DNA of 64,000 nt from Mesorhizobium sp. LMG 17147 (GCF_024297145.1 NZ_JANCTC010000019.1:1-64000); one strand, 5' to 3'; shown: positions 53,754 through 63,000, counted from the first letter of the stretch. Notes: generated by a model not told the origin, from the sequence alone. Numbers and translations: made by a program.

Positions 53754-54881
53754 ATGGGTATCGGATCGAAGGCCCGGCGGCTCGCGCTGCTTGCCGGCAT
53801 GGCTGTTTGCGCTTTTGGGATGTCCGGCGCCGAAGCGGCCGGAAGGCACAAGATATTTCTCAGCATGAGCTTCATCGGCAATGATTGGCAGGCCGAGGCG
53901 GCCAACATGGTCAAGGCAATGGCCTCGCACAAGAGCATGGTCGACAAGGTAGACCTTCAGGTCCAGGTGGCGGGGCCGAACGCACAGCGCCAGATCCAGC
54001 AGATCAATGCCATGGTCCAGGCTGGCGCCGAAGCCATCGTGATCTTCCCGATTTCACCGACAGCCCTCAACCAGGTGGTGAAGAACGCATGCGAAAAGGG
54101 CGTGAAAGTGTTTGCCTATGATGCCGAGATCACGGAGCCTTGCGCCTACAATGTCCATATCGACCAGGAGGAGGCTGGCCGCGTAACGGCGGAGTGGCTG
54201 GTTAAGAAGCTCAATGGCAGGGGCAACATCATCGCGGTGACCGGCGTTCCTGGCACCTCGGTCGATGATCTGCGCACCAAGGCCGCGAAGGAGGTGTTTG
54301 CCAAGCACCCCGACATCAAGATCGTCGGCGAGGCTGTCGGCATGTGGAGCCAGGCGGTGGCGCGTACCGAACTTTCCAAGATATTGGCGACGCGCAGCTG
54401 GGACGACATCAACGGGTTATGGATGCAGGTCGGCTGCTTCACCGCCAATTCCATGCAGCTCGAGGCCGGCAAGAAGAGCAGCGAACTCCTGCCTTGCGCA
54501 GGCGAGGGTTCGAATGGCGGGCGTATCCAGATGCTGCCGGAGGGCACGGAGGTCGAGGGCGCGACCTCTCCCTATGCGCCGCTCGGCGCCCCGCGCATTT
54601 CCTACGCATCGCCGCCTTATTCCGGGGCGCTCGCTCTCAAGCTTGCCGTCGAAGCACTTGAAGGCAAGGACGTTGCCAAGAAGACGATCCTGCCGCTGCC
54701 GGTCGTCACCAACGAGACGATAAAGCTTTGCGACGAGGGCACCTGGGCGGAGATGAAGGCTGGTTGCAACGCGTTCAAACCGTCGCTGGTCTCGAACCCA
54801 GGCTGGTTCGCCTCGATCTTCTCCGATCAGACACCTGAAATCGGTCTCGCAGCAGCTCTTGTAGGCCAGCCCGAGGAGTAG
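53754..54881 (+). CDS. CUT2 sugar ABC transporter substrate-binding protein
   Basis: About 375 residues. The ATG at 53754 follows GGGAGGAGTTT; the frame upstream is not used. Residues 1-29 are a signal peptide (LALLAGMAVCAFGMSGAEAA). The mature part shows FLSMSFIGNDWQAEAANMVK, QINAMVQAGAEAIVIFPISP, NVHIDQEEAGRVTAEWLVKK and VTGVPGTSVDDLRTKAAKEV, the ribose-binding type. It contains cysteines in several loops (for example NGLWMQVGCFTAN and GSELLPCAGEG-like ELLPCAGEG). First gene of the GntR-controlled cluster. Confidence 0.92.
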   Translation: MGIGSKARRLALLAGMAVCAFGMSGAEAAGRHKIFLSMSFIGNDWQAEAANMVKAMASHKSMVDKVDLQVQVAGPNAQRQIQQINAMVQAGAEAIVIFPISPTALNQVVKNACEKGVKVFAYDAEITEPCAYNVHIDQEEAGRVTAEWLVKKLNGRGNIIAVTGVPGTSVDDLRTKAAKEVFAKHPDIKIVGEAVGMWSQAVARTELSKILATRSWDDINGLWMQVGCFTANSMQLEAGKKSSELLPCAGEGSNGGRIQMLPEGTEVEGATSPYAPLGAPRISYASPPYSGALALKLAVEALEGKDVAKKTILPLPVVTNETIKLCDEGTWAEMKAGCNAFKPSLVSNPGWFASIFSDQTPEIGLAAALVGQPEE

Positions 54882-54953
54882 GCACTCCGAAAGTGGGCGT
54901 GGGGTGCTTGCGAGGCGCTCCACGCACCTTTCATGCAGGCCGGGACTGGGATC

Positions 54954-56492
54954 ATGATGTCAGCGCATTCGACAGCGGTCGGCATAGAGGGCGTCCGCAA
55001 GGCATTTGGCGCAACAGTCGCCCTCGATGGCGTTTCCTTCGAGATCGCTTCCGGCAGCGTGCATGCCTTGCTTGGCGAGAACGGTGCGGGCAAGTCCACG
55101 CTCGTCAAGCTGCTGTCGGGGCTGGTGCGGCCCGACGACGGGCAAATCACCCTGTCAGGCGAACCGGCGCCACTCGGTTCGCCGCGGGCCGCGCATGCCA
55201 AAGGCGTCCAGACAGCCTTCCAGGAAATGACCCTGGTACGCGATCTCAGCGTTCTCGACAACATGTTGCTGCCTTACGCGCCCGTTGGCCCAGTCGGCTT
55301 GACAAGGCGGTTGAGCGCGCGTAGGGCAGTCCGCAAGCACATCTCCGATCTGGAGTTTACGGTCGATCTCGATGCCGAGGTAGCGACTCTAGATCTCGCC
55401 ATCCGCCAGAAGATCGAAATCGCGCGCGCGCTCTATCGCAAGCCGCGCATCCTACTGCTCGACGAGCCGACCTCGACGCTGTCGGGTGGCGATGTCGAGT
55501 GGCTTGCCGCGATCATCGCGCGGTTGAAAGCGGCCGGTACAACGGTCGTGTTCATCACCCATCGCATGCGCGAGGTGCGGGCTTTCTGCGACACGCTGAC
55601 CATTCTCAGGAACGGCCACCACATCGTCACCGCGCCGGTTGCCGACGTTTCGGATGGTGAGGTGATCGAAAAAATCATCGGCCGCAGCATCGCCCAGACC
55701 TTCCCGCCGAAACCAGAAGGCGAGGCCGCCTTTGGTCCGCCGGTGCTCGGCGTGCGCGATCTCAAAGCCGGGAGGAAGCTCGACGGCATCGATTTCGACC
55801 TGCGCAAGGGCGAGATCCTCGGCGTTGCCGGATTGCAGGGCATGGGTCAGCTCGACCTGTTCCTCGCCTGTTTCGGCATGGCCGAGATCGAGCGCGGCCA
55901 CATTCTGGTCGACGGGCGCCAAGTGTGGCTCGGCTCGCCCGCGGATGCGCTCAAGCCCAATATGGCAATCGGGCTGGTGCCGGAGGACCGCAAAACCGAA
56001 GGCCTGTTCCTGAAACTCTCGGGCCGGCAGAATGCATCGCTGCCGGTCGTGGCGCGCTTCACCCGTTATGGCCTGATCAGAACAGACGAGGAGGCAAAGG
56101 CCGTACAGTCCGCCTTCTCGACCGTGGAGGTCGACCGCAGTGCCTTGTGGACGAGGGCTGGGGCCTTCTCGGGCGGCAACCAGCAAAAGATAGCCATTGC
56201 CAAATGGCTCGTCGCCGAAAGCCGGATCCTGCTGCTTTTCGATCCGACCCGGGGCATTGACGTGGGGACCAAGCACGAGCTCTACGTGATGATGCGCGAC
56301 TATGTGGCGGCCGGCGGCTCGATCCTTCTGCATTCAACCGAGATTCCCGAGCTGGTCCATCAATGCGACCGGGTGCTCGTGCTTTATGACGGCCATCTGG
56401 TGGCTGAGCTTGCCGGCGACGAGATCACCGAAGGCGCGATCATGCGGCCGGCGCTTGGCCACCGGGACGTGGTCCGGGAGGCGGCGCAATGA
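54954..56492 (+). CDS. CUT2 sugar ABC transporter ATP-binding protein (two ATPase domains)
   Basis: About 512 residues (ATG at 54954 or 54957, after GGGA). Domain 1: LGENGAGKSTLVKLLSG, LDLAIRQKIEIARAL and LLLDEPTSTLSGGD. Domain 2: GLQGMGQLDLFLA as degenerate Walker A, FSGGNQQKIAIAKWL and RILLLFDPTRGIDVGTKHE, where phenylalanine and aspartate replace the Walker-B aspartate and catalytic glutamate. One working site is normal for CUT2 ATPases. It overlaps the permease gene by four bases. Confidence 0.93.
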   Translation: MMSAHSTAVGIEGVRKAFGATVALDGVSFEIASGSVHALLGENGAGKSTLVKLLSGLVRPDDGQITLSGEPAPLGSPRAAHAKGVQTAFQEMTLVRDLSVLDNMLLPYAPVGPVGLTRRLSARRAVRKHISDLEFTVDLDAEVATLDLAIRQKIEIARALYRKPRILLLDEPTSTLSGGDVEWLAAIIARLKAAGTTVVFITHRMREVRAFCDTLTILRNGHHIVTAPVADVSDGEVIEKIIGRSIAQTFPPKPEGEAAFGPPVLGVRDLKAGRKLDGIDFDLRKGEILGVAGLQGMGQLDLFLACFGMAEIERGHILVDGRQVWLGSPADALKPNMAIGLVPEDRKTEGLFLKLSGRQNASLPVVARFTRYGLIRTDEEAKAVQSAFSTVEVDRSALWTRAGAFSGGNQQKIAIAKWLVAESRILLLFDPTRGIDVGTKHELYVMMRDYVAAGGSILLHSTEIPELVHQCDRVLVLYDGHLVAELAGDEITEGAIMRPALGHRDVVREAAQ

Positions 56493-58561
56493 GTGTGACG
56501 AGCCTGGCCGCCGCGGCACCGGCCGCGACATTGGCGCGGCTCCTCGCGCGGCATCGCGGCGCCATCATCGCGGCGATCGTCTTTGCCCTGCTCCTGCTGG
56601 TCGTCGATCTGGTCAGTGCCGGGCAGCTCACCTATTTCGACATTTCGTTCCTGTCGAGCGGCGGCGCCACTTCCGCACTGGCAGCGATCGGCCAGACCCT
56701 GGTCATTCTGTCCGGCGGTTTCGACCTGTCCGCCGGCGCGGTGATCTCGCTGGTCAATGTCGTCCTGGCAAACGGCATGGATCCGATGGCGACCGGCACC
56801 AGTGTCGCGCTGTGGACTTTGGCCGGAATTGGGGTCGGCATGCTGGTCGGCGCCTTCAACGGCTTCTTCATTGCCGTCCTGCGCATGCAGCCTATCGTCG
56901 TCACGCTGTCGACCATGTTCATCCTGCAGGGGGTAACGCTGCTGGTCATGGACAAGCCCGGCGGCTTTGTCTCGCCCGATCTTGGTGCCTTCTATCTCGG
57001 TGATGCTATCGCCGGCTGGATACCGATGCCGCTGGTGGTCATCGGCGTCGTCCTGCTCGGCTGGTTCTGGCTCAAAGGCACACGCTTCGGGACGGCGCTT
57101 TATGCCGTCGGCAGCGATCCGGACGCAGCCGCCTCGGTCGGCGTGCGGGTCGTTCTCGTACGCTTCCTGGTCTATGTCATTGCCGGCGGCTGCTATGGGC
57201 TTGCCGGCGTTTTCATCAGCGCCCAGACCGGCAGCGGCGATCCGCTGGTCGGCAACCCGTTGTTGCTGTCGATGTTCGCGGCGGTCGTCGTCGGCGGTAC
57301 AAGGCTGGGCGGCGGTCAAGGTGGGCCCGTCGGAACTGTCTTCGGCGCCTACATCCTGATGATGGTCGTCAATATCCTGCTCGTGCTCAACGTCTCGGCC
57401 TACTATTCGACGATCGCCGAAGGCACGATCCTGATCCTTGCCGTGCTTGCCGGCTCGCTGTCGCACGACTCCGTGCTTGCCCGCCAACTGCGTGCGCTGC
57501 GGGCTCGGCTGGCCGCGTGGCGGGCCGGAATGCTGCCCTCGCAGATCGATCGCACCGACCGGCGACTGGGAATTGCGCGGGGCAGCGCCGGCGAGCAGCA
57601 GGTGCCGCAGCCGGCCTTCCATGTCCGTAACGCCGAGACGCTGCGTTACGCGCTGCCGGCCTATGTCTGTCTTGCCATTGTCGTGATCGTCACGCAGATC
57701 TGGCTCGGACGGGCCATCGCCAATTTTGGTTACTGGAATTCGCTGTTCGTGCTGTCGAGTTTCCTTGCCATCCTGGCGCTTGGGCAAGGCAGCGTGATTC
57801 TTACCGGCGGACTTGACCTGTCAGTGCCGTGGATGATCGGCCTGTCGGGCATCCTGCTTGCCGGTATGGTCAACGGATCCGACGCTGCACTTGCCTATGC
57901 GCTGCCGGCGGTGCTCGCTGTCGCTTGCTTGATCGGTCTCGCCAACGGCATCGGTGTCGTTTTTCTCGGCATCTCGCCAATTGTTATGACGCTGGCCACC
58001 AACGGCATTCTGCAAGGGTTCGCTTTGCTCTACTCGCAAGGCACGCCGGCCGGCTTCTCCTCGCCGATGCTGCGCTGGTTCATGACCGGCAAGGTATTCG
58101 CCATCACGCCGGTGGTGCTGTTCATGATCGCCTTCGTCGTCTTTGCCGTGCTGCTGCTCGGCCGCACCGCTTTCGGCCGCCGCGTCTACGGTATCGGCAA
58201 CAGCCTGCGCGCAGCCCAGCTCTCCGGCATAGCGGTCGGTCGCACGCTCATCCTCGTCTATGTGCTGTCGGCAGTCTGCGCGGCGCTGGTCGGCATCATG
58301 CTGACCGGCTTTTCCGGCCAGGCCAGCCTCGGTATGGGCGACGATTATCTGCTGCCCTCCATCGCCGTCGTCGTGGTCGGCGGTGCGCTGATCACCGGCG
58401 GGCGCGGCCATTATCTCGGCATGCTGGGCGGGGTGCTGCTCCTGACCGCGTTGCAGATGCTGCTCGCCGGCACGACGCTTCCTTATGCGACGCGGGCGAT
58501 CCTGTTCGGGCTGGTGGTGCTCGGTGCCGTCATGGCGCTGCGTGAAAGGCGGATTCAGTGA
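56489..58561 (+). CDS. Fused double permease of a CUT2 sugar ABC transporter
   Basis: 690 residues, twice the size of a normal RbsC. The N-terminal half (about 20-340) has AIGQTLVILSGGFDLSAGAV and FAAVVVGGTRLGGGQGGPVG. A hydrophilic linker of about 40-60 residues around residue 360 (IDRTDRRLGIARGSAGEQQV) leads to the C-terminal half (about 380-690) with ALGQGSVILTGGLDLSVPWM and IAVVVVGGALITGGRGHYLG. Each half carries the full permease motif set, so one polypeptide can supply the whole membrane channel. The ATG overlaps the ATPase stop. Confidence 0.93.
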   Translation: MSVTSLAAAAPAATLARLLARHRGAIIAAIVFALLLLVVDLVSAGQLTYFDISFLSSGGATSALAAIGQTLVILSGGFDLSAGAVISLVNVVLANGMDPMATGTSVALWTLAGIGVGMLVGAFNGFFIAVLRMQPIVVTLSTMFILQGVTLLVMDKPGGFVSPDLGAFYLGDAIAGWIPMPLVVIGVVLLGWFWLKGTRFGTALYAVGSDPDAAASVGVRVVLVRFLVYVIAGGCYGLAGVFISAQTGSGDPLVGNPLLLSMFAAVVVGGTRLGGGQGGPVGTVFGAYILMMVVNILLVLNVSAYYSTIAEGTILILAVLAGSLSHDSVLARQLRALRARLAAWRAGMLPSQIDRTDRRLGIARGSAGEQQVPQPAFHVRNAETLRYALPAYVCLAIVVIVTQIWLGRAIANFGYWNSLFVLSSFLAILALGQGSVILTGGLDLSVPWMIGLSGILLAGMVNGSDAALAYALPAVLAVACLIGLANGIGVVFLGISPIVMTLATNGILQGFALLYSQGTPAGFSSPMLRWFMTGKVFAITPVVLFMIAFVVFAVLLLGRTAFGRRVYGIGNSLRAAQLSGIAVGRTLILVYVLSAVCAALVGIMLTGFSGQASLGMGDDYLLPSIAVVVVGGALITGGRGHYLGMLGGVLLLTALQMLLAGTTLPYATRAILFGLVVLGAVMALRERRIQ

Positions 58562-58574
58562 AAGGGATGGGACA

Positions 58575-59381
58575 ATGAGCTCAAGCGCACCGGCATCGGC
58601 GGACGAATTCCTGACGGGGCTCAAAGGCCAGCGCGTGCTGGTCACGGCGGGCGCCGGCGGCATCGGCTTTGCCATTGCAGAGACACTGTCGCGGCTCGGC
58701 GCGCGTGTCGTGATCTGCGATATTTCGGACGAGGCATTGGCGTCCGCTCCGAAAAGGATTGCCCTTGCCGCTGCGGTCAAGGCCGACGTTTCGCGCGACG
58801 ACGATGTCGACCGGCTGTTCGAGACTATCAAGGAGAAGCTCGGCGGGCTCGACGCCCTGATCAACAATGCCGGCATTGCCGGGCCGACCGGCGGCGTCGA
58901 TGAGATCGATCCGGCAGACTGGCGGCGTTGCATAGATATCTGCCTGACCGGCCAGTTCCTGTGCGCGCGGCGTGCCGTGCCGCTGATCAAGGCGGCGGGC
59001 GGCGGCTCGATCGTCTCGATGTCTTCGGCCGCCGGCCGCCATGGCTACGCGTTCCGAACGCCGTACTCGGCTGCCAAGTTCGGCGTTGTCGGCCTGACCC
59101 AGAGTCTTGCAAAGGAACTCGGACCGCATGGCATCAGGGTCAATGCCATCTTGCCCGGCATCATCGAAGGGCCGCGCATCGACAAGGTCATTGCCGACCG
59201 GGCAAAGCAGCTCGGCGTTTCAAACGAGGAGATGACACAACGCTATCTGCAGAACATCTCGCTGCGCCGCATGACCAGCCCATACGATGTCGCGGCAATG
59301 GTGGCCTTCCTGCTTTCCGATGCGGGCATCAACATTTCCGGCCAGTCGCTTGGCGTCGACGGCAACGTCGAGACACTCTGA
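58575..59381 (+). CDS. SDR-family oxidoreductase
   Basis: About 268 residues. VLVTAGAGGIGFAIAETLSR is a slightly altered cofactor loop (TAGAGGIG for TGxxxGIG), ALINNAGIAGPTGGV, the serine in SMSSAAGRHGYAF and YSAAKFGVVGLTQSLAKELG complete the fold. The start follows GGGATGGGACA. In this operon it probably oxidises the imported sugar or its aldonate; the pairing with a lactonase suggests a sugar 1-dehydrogenase giving a lactone. It is 13 bases after the permease gene and 10 before the next gene. Confidence 0.9.
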   Translation: MSSSAPASADEFLTGLKGQRVLVTAGAGGIGFAIAETLSRLGARVVICDISDEALASAPKRIALAAAVKADVSRDDDVDRLFETIKEKLGGLDALINNAGIAGPTGGVDEIDPADWRRCIDICLTGQFLCARRAVPLIKAAGGGSIVSMSSAAGRHGYAFRTPYSAAKFGVVGLTQSLAKELGPHGIRVNAILPGIIEGPRIDKVIADRAKQLGVSNEEMTQRYLQNISLRRMTSPYDVAAMVAFLLSDAGINISGQSLGVDGNVETL

Positions 59382-59391
59382 GGGGGAGATC

Positions 59392-60339
59392 ATGGCGAAG
59401 GTAGCAATTGTCGGAAGCGGCTTCATCGGGCGAGCGTGGGCGATCAGCTTCGCTCGTGCAGGCCATGATGTGCGCATGTGGGACCAGGCGCCGGCCGCGG
59501 CCAGCGGTGCGCGCGACTATATCGCCGGCGTGCTCGGCGACCTCGCCACCAACGATTTGCTGCGGGGACAGGCGGTCGATGCCGTGCTTGGCCGCATCAC
59601 CATTGTGGCCGAGCTTGGCGAGGCCTTGGCCGATGCCGTCCACGTCCAGGAGAACACGCCGGAAAACCTCGAGGTGAAGCGGGAAGTGTTCTCCCGGATC
59701 GACGCCCTTGCCGGTCCGCAGGCGGTGCTCGCCAGTTCCACCTCGGCGCTGTTGCCGTCGAAATTCAGCGATCATCTTCAGGGGCGCCATCGCTGCCTCG
59801 TCGTGCACCCGATCAATCCGCCCTATCTCATCCCGGCAGCGGAAGTCGTGCCGGCGCCGTGGACCTCCGCCGAAACGGTGGAAAGGACCCGCGCCTTTCT
59901 TGTCGAGGCGGGCCATGCGCCGCTGGTGATGAAGAGCGAACTCGACGGCTTCATTATGAACCGCTTGCAGGGTGCGCTGTTGGAGGAGGCGTTCCGGCTC
60001 GTCGCCGACGGCTATGCCAGCGTCGAGGACGTCGACACGGGCCTGCGCGAGGGGCTGGCGCTGCGCTGGTCGTTCATGGGTCCGTTCGAAACGATCGACC
60101 TCAACGCGCCTGGTGGCGTGCGCGACTATGTAGAGCGCTACCAGACGATCTATTCCAACATCTTCCCGCAGACGCTGCGTCGGGTCGACTGGGCCGGCGA
60201 GGTCATGGAGACGGTCGAGGCCGAGCGCCGCAGCCGGCTGCCGCGGGAAGAACTCGGCGAGCGGCAGGTCTGGCGCGACCGCCGACTGATGGCGCTGGCT
60301 GCGCACAAGAAAAAATCGGATCAGGAGTTTGGACGATGA
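59392..60339 (+). CDS. 3-hydroxyacyl-CoA dehydrogenase-family enzyme, L-gulonate 3-dehydrogenase-like
   Basis: 315 residues. VAIVGSGFIGRAWAISFARA is the NAD fold, VQENTPENLEVKREVF and LASSTSALLPSKF follow, and the active-site histidine lies in CLVVHPINPPYLIPAAEVVP. The NPPY/IP pattern is that of lambda-crystallin/L-gulonate 3-dehydrogenase and of carnitine dehydrogenase, enzymes that oxidise a 3-hydroxy group of a small acid, rather than of fatty-acid oxidation enzymes. Its product, a 3-keto acid, is the substrate type of the enzyme encoded next, with which it overlaps (ATGA). Confidence 0.92.
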   Translation: MAKVAIVGSGFIGRAWAISFARAGHDVRMWDQAPAAASGARDYIAGVLGDLATNDLLRGQAVDAVLGRITIVAELGEALADAVHVQENTPENLEVKREVFSRIDALAGPQAVLASSTSALLPSKFSDHLQGRHRCLVVHPINPPYLIPAAEVVPAPWTSAETVERTRAFLVEAGHAPLVMKSELDGFIMNRLQGALLEEAFRLVADGYASVEDVDTGLREGLALRWSFMGPFETIDLNAPGGVRDYVERYQTIYSNIFPQTLRRVDWAGEVMETVEAERRSRLPREELGERQVWRDRRLMALAAHKKKSDQEFGR

Positions 60340-61298
60340 CGGAAACAAGCCGCAAGCCCGGCTCCCAGCAGACCAAGGGCAAGGTCATCATCACCTGTGC
60401 GGTGACGGGCGCAATCCATACGCCGACCATGTCGCCCTATCTGCCGATCACGCCGGACCAGATTGCCTCGGAGGCGATCGCGGCGGCCGAGGCCGGTGCG
60501 GCGATCCTGCATCTGCATGCCCGCGACCCTGAGACCGGCAAGCCCGACCAGACGCCGGAGGCGTTCGCGCGTTTCCTGCCGCGCGTCAAGCAAGGCACCA
60601 ATGCCGCCATCAACATCACCACCGGCGGCAGTCCCTACATGAAGGTCGAGGAACGCGTGCGCCCCGCCGCGCAGTTCGAGCCGGAAGTCGCCTCGCTCAA
60701 CATGGGATCGATCAATTTCGGGCTCTATCACCTCGTAGACAAATACGAAACATTCAAGTTCGACTGGGAAAGGCCGCACCTGGAAGCGACGCGTGACCTG
60801 GTCTTCCGCAACTCGTTCAAAGACATCGAGTACATACTGGAGACCTGTTACGACAACGGCACGCGCTTCGAGTTCGAGTGCTACGACATTGCCCATCTCT
60901 ATAACCTCTCCCATTTCGCAGATCGCGGGCTGGTGAAACCACCGTTCTTCGTGCAGTCCGTGTTCGGCCTGCTCGGCGGCATCGGTACGCACCCCGAAGA
61001 CGTCGCCCATATGAAGCGCACCGCCGATCGTCTGTTCGGCGAGCAGTACCGCTGGTCGGTGCTGGGCGCGGGCGCCAGCCAGTTGCGCATTGCCGCGCAA
61101 TCGGCAGCGCTTGGCGGCAATATCCGCGTTGGGCTCGAAGACAGTCTGTGGGCCGGCAAGGGCAAGCTTGCCAAATCGAACGCCGAGCAGGTGGTGCTCG
61201 CCCGCAAGATCATCGAAGGCCTTGGCATGGAAGTGGCGACGCCTGACGAGGCCCGCAAAATCCTGTCATTGAAGGGCGGCGACCAGGTCGCGTTCTGA
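60336..61298 (+). CDS. Beta-keto acid cleavage enzyme (BKACE, DUF849)
   Basis: 320 residues. KVIITCAVTGAIHTPTMSPY opens the TIM barrel, AGAAILHLHARDPETGKPDQ carries the zinc-binding HxH, INITTGGSPYMKVEER, SLNMGSINFGLYHL, FECYDIAHLYNL and VGLEDSLWAGKGKLAKSNAE complete the family pattern. BKACE enzymes react a beta-keto acid with acetyl-CoA to give acetoacetate and a shortened acyl-CoA. The substrate should be the 3-keto acid made by the dehydrogenase encoded just upstream. In carnitine users the same pair degrades dehydrocarnitine, but the sugar transporter and lactonase here favour a sugar acid. Confidence 0.93.
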   Translation: MTETSRKPGSQQTKGKVIITCAVTGAIHTPTMSPYLPITPDQIASEAIAAAEAGAAILHLHARDPETGKPDQTPEAFARFLPRVKQGTNAAINITTGGSPYMKVEERVRPAAQFEPEVASLNMGSINFGLYHLVDKYETFKFDWERPHLEATRDLVFRNSFKDIEYILETCYDNGTRFEFECYDIAHLYNLSHFADRGLVKPPFFVQSVFGLLGGIGTHPEDVAHMKRTADRLFGEQYRWSVLGAGASQLRIAAQSAALGGNIRVGLEDSLWAGKGKLAKSNAEQVVLARKIIEGLGMEVATPDEARKILSLKGGDQVAF

Positions 61299-61333
61299 CC
61301 GGTTTCTGCAAGATTCGAACAGAGGAGGACGGC

Positions 61334-62212
61334 ATGAAGATAGAGGTCGTGGTGGACGTGAAGACCACGCTGGGCGAGGGACCACTGTGGGACGTTGAAC
61401 AGGAGCGCCTCTACTGGATCGACAGTTTCGACGGGCGTGTGTTTCGGGCGACCGCCGACGGTCGCGAGATCCGTTGCTGGGACGTGCCGATGAAGATCGG
61501 TTCGATGGCATTGCGCAACGACGGCGGTGGTGCGGTGGTGTCGCTGCAGCGCGGTTTCCATCTGCTTGATTTTGCTACTGGCGAGGTGACGCTGATCCAC
61601 GATCCAGAGCCGGATAGGCCGATGAACCGGCTCAATGACGGCAAGGTCGATCGGCGCGGCCGCTTCTTCGCCGGCTCGATGGATACCATGGAAGAGGGAC
61701 CCTCGGGCGGGCTCTACCGGCTCGATCCCGATTTCTCCGTGACCAGGATCGATTCCGGCATCATCTGCTCCAACGGCCCATGCTGGAGTCCCGACGACCG
61801 CACCTTCTATTTCGCCGACACCTGGACCGGCGAGATCTGGGCCTACGACTATGATATCGAAACCGGTGCCGCCACCAACCGGCGCACTTTCACCCGCGTC
61901 GATACCAGCCGGGGAGGGGCGGCCGACGGCTCGACAGTCGATGCGGAAGGATTCCTCTGGAACGCACTGGTCTATGACGGCAGGCTGGTGCGTTACGCGC
62001 CCGACGGCAGCGTTGATCGCATCATCGACATGCCCGTCAAGAAGATCACCAGCGTCATGTTCGGCGGACCGAAGCTCGACACCCTGTACGTCACGTCGAT
62101 GGCCAAACCGCCGCTGCCGCGCTTTCCGGGCGACGGAGTTTTACGCGGCAGCCTTTTTGCCATCACTGGCCTCGGCGTAACGGGAGTTCCGGAGCCAAGA
62201 TTTGCCGCGTAG
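61334..62212 (+). CDS. SMP-30/gluconolactonase-family lactonase
   Basis: 292 residues. TTLGEGPLWDVEQERLYWID holds the first metal ligand (Glu), RLNDGKVDRRGRFFAGSMD the second region, SNGPCWSPDDRTFYFADT the Asn/Asp ligands and DGSTVDAEGFLWNALVYDG the last. It hydrolyses a sugar lactone to the open acid in the cytosol. The gene ends the GntR-controlled cluster, 35 bases after the BKACE gene with a GAGGAGGA ribosome site. It differs clearly from the other SMP-30 protein at 22089. Confidence 0.93.
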   Translation: MKIEVVVDVKTTLGEGPLWDVEQERLYWIDSFDGRVFRATADGREIRCWDVPMKIGSMALRNDGGGAVVSLQRGFHLLDFATGEVTLIHDPEPDRPMNRLNDGKVDRRGRFFAGSMDTMEEGPSGGLYRLDPDFSVTRIDSGIICSNGPCWSPDDRTFYFADTWTGEIWAYDYDIETGAATNRRTFTRVDTSRGGAADGSTVDAEGFLWNALVYDGRLVRYAPDGSVDRIIDMPVKKITSVMFGGPKLDTLYVTSMAKPPLPRFPGDGVLRGSLFAITGLGVTGVPEPRFAA

Positions 62213-62383
62213 GTCGGTGCGTAGTTGCGGTCATCCTTCCCGCCTGCTTCGTGCCACCCCAACGTCTCGTCGCAGGGCACCCGGGGCTGGAAGCTCGTGC
62301 CCTGCGGTTCCGATGGAACCCACAATGACGAGCCTGGGGCCGCTTCGCGCTAGGTGGCGCGAACATGGTTCCCGGAGAAACCA

Positions 62384-62572
62384 TCAACCGAGCCTTGGAA
62401 GCCTGCTCGGAACAAGAAATCCACCCATTAGCAACTCCAATGCATCGAGTGCGTCTTCGTCTCGCAAATTGGTCAGAGCTACACTGTCCACGAAGACAAC
62501 CTCTTCACTGTCTATGTCATAGACCTCCCAAAGCCCGTCCTTGATCCTCCGGATGGCGTGCCGACGCTCCAT
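62384..62572 (-). CDS. Small hypothetical protein, 62 aa
   Basis: From the ATG at 62572 the protein reads MERRHAIRRIKDGLWEVYDI and then DSEEVVFVDSVALTNLRDED, ending PSRLPRLG. The composition is that of a real small soluble protein with a basic N-terminus and an acidic middle. No family is recognised and no good ribosome site is seen. The surrounding DNA is AT-richer than the clusters on either side, as in transferred DNA. Confidence 0.5.
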   Translation of the reverse strand: MERRHAIRRIKDGLWEVYDIDSEEVVFVDSVALTNLRDEDALDALELLMGGFLVPSRLPRLG

Positions 62573-62674
62573 AAGCAAAATCTAATACTTGAGTCGCGGT
62601 GAGGTTGGTAGAAAATTAGGGGCACGAGCCGATCATAATAGTGGAAAACCCGCAGGCCCTGACGATGCTCTTCT

Positions 62675-62762
62675 ACGATCGAATCCACGAAGAAGCGCTT
62701 CGGAAAACGAAGAGCACCGACAGGGACTGCGCCGGCCATCACCAGTCCTGTGTTGAGGACAG
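62675..62762 (-). pseudogene. Decayed fragment of a MalG-type permease gene
   Basis: The stretch repeats, with substitutions and a gap of about 15 bases, the 3' end of the intact permease gene at 63023-63124. Both begin ACGATCGAATCCACGA, and on the minus strand both encode RFFVDSIV after an MAGA segment. It is a partial duplicate or the scar of an older transporter gene, separated from the intact copy by about 260 bases. Confidence 0.65.
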
Positions 62763-63000
62763 GTTGTTTTCCGCGTCAAGCGGTCAACAGGGAAGTTCGA
62801 CGCCGAACTTTTTTCGCTGGTCGAGGCTGCGCCGAAATGTATCGTGCTTTTGCTGCGCTGGATCAACGTAGGCAGCGGGGCATTCGCGTCGGATTCGCCG
62901 ATGAATAGATAGCTTCAGAACGCGGCTATCTGCGTAGCTCCGTCATACGCACCAGCGCGTCCCTATGACAGCCGGGCGGATGCCGGCAGTGCCGCCGACG

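Noticed and set aside
56384-57787. 467-residue minus-strand frame opposite the double permease
   Set aside because: Rich in Gln, Asp, His and Arg, the typical mirror of a membrane protein gene in GC-rich DNA.
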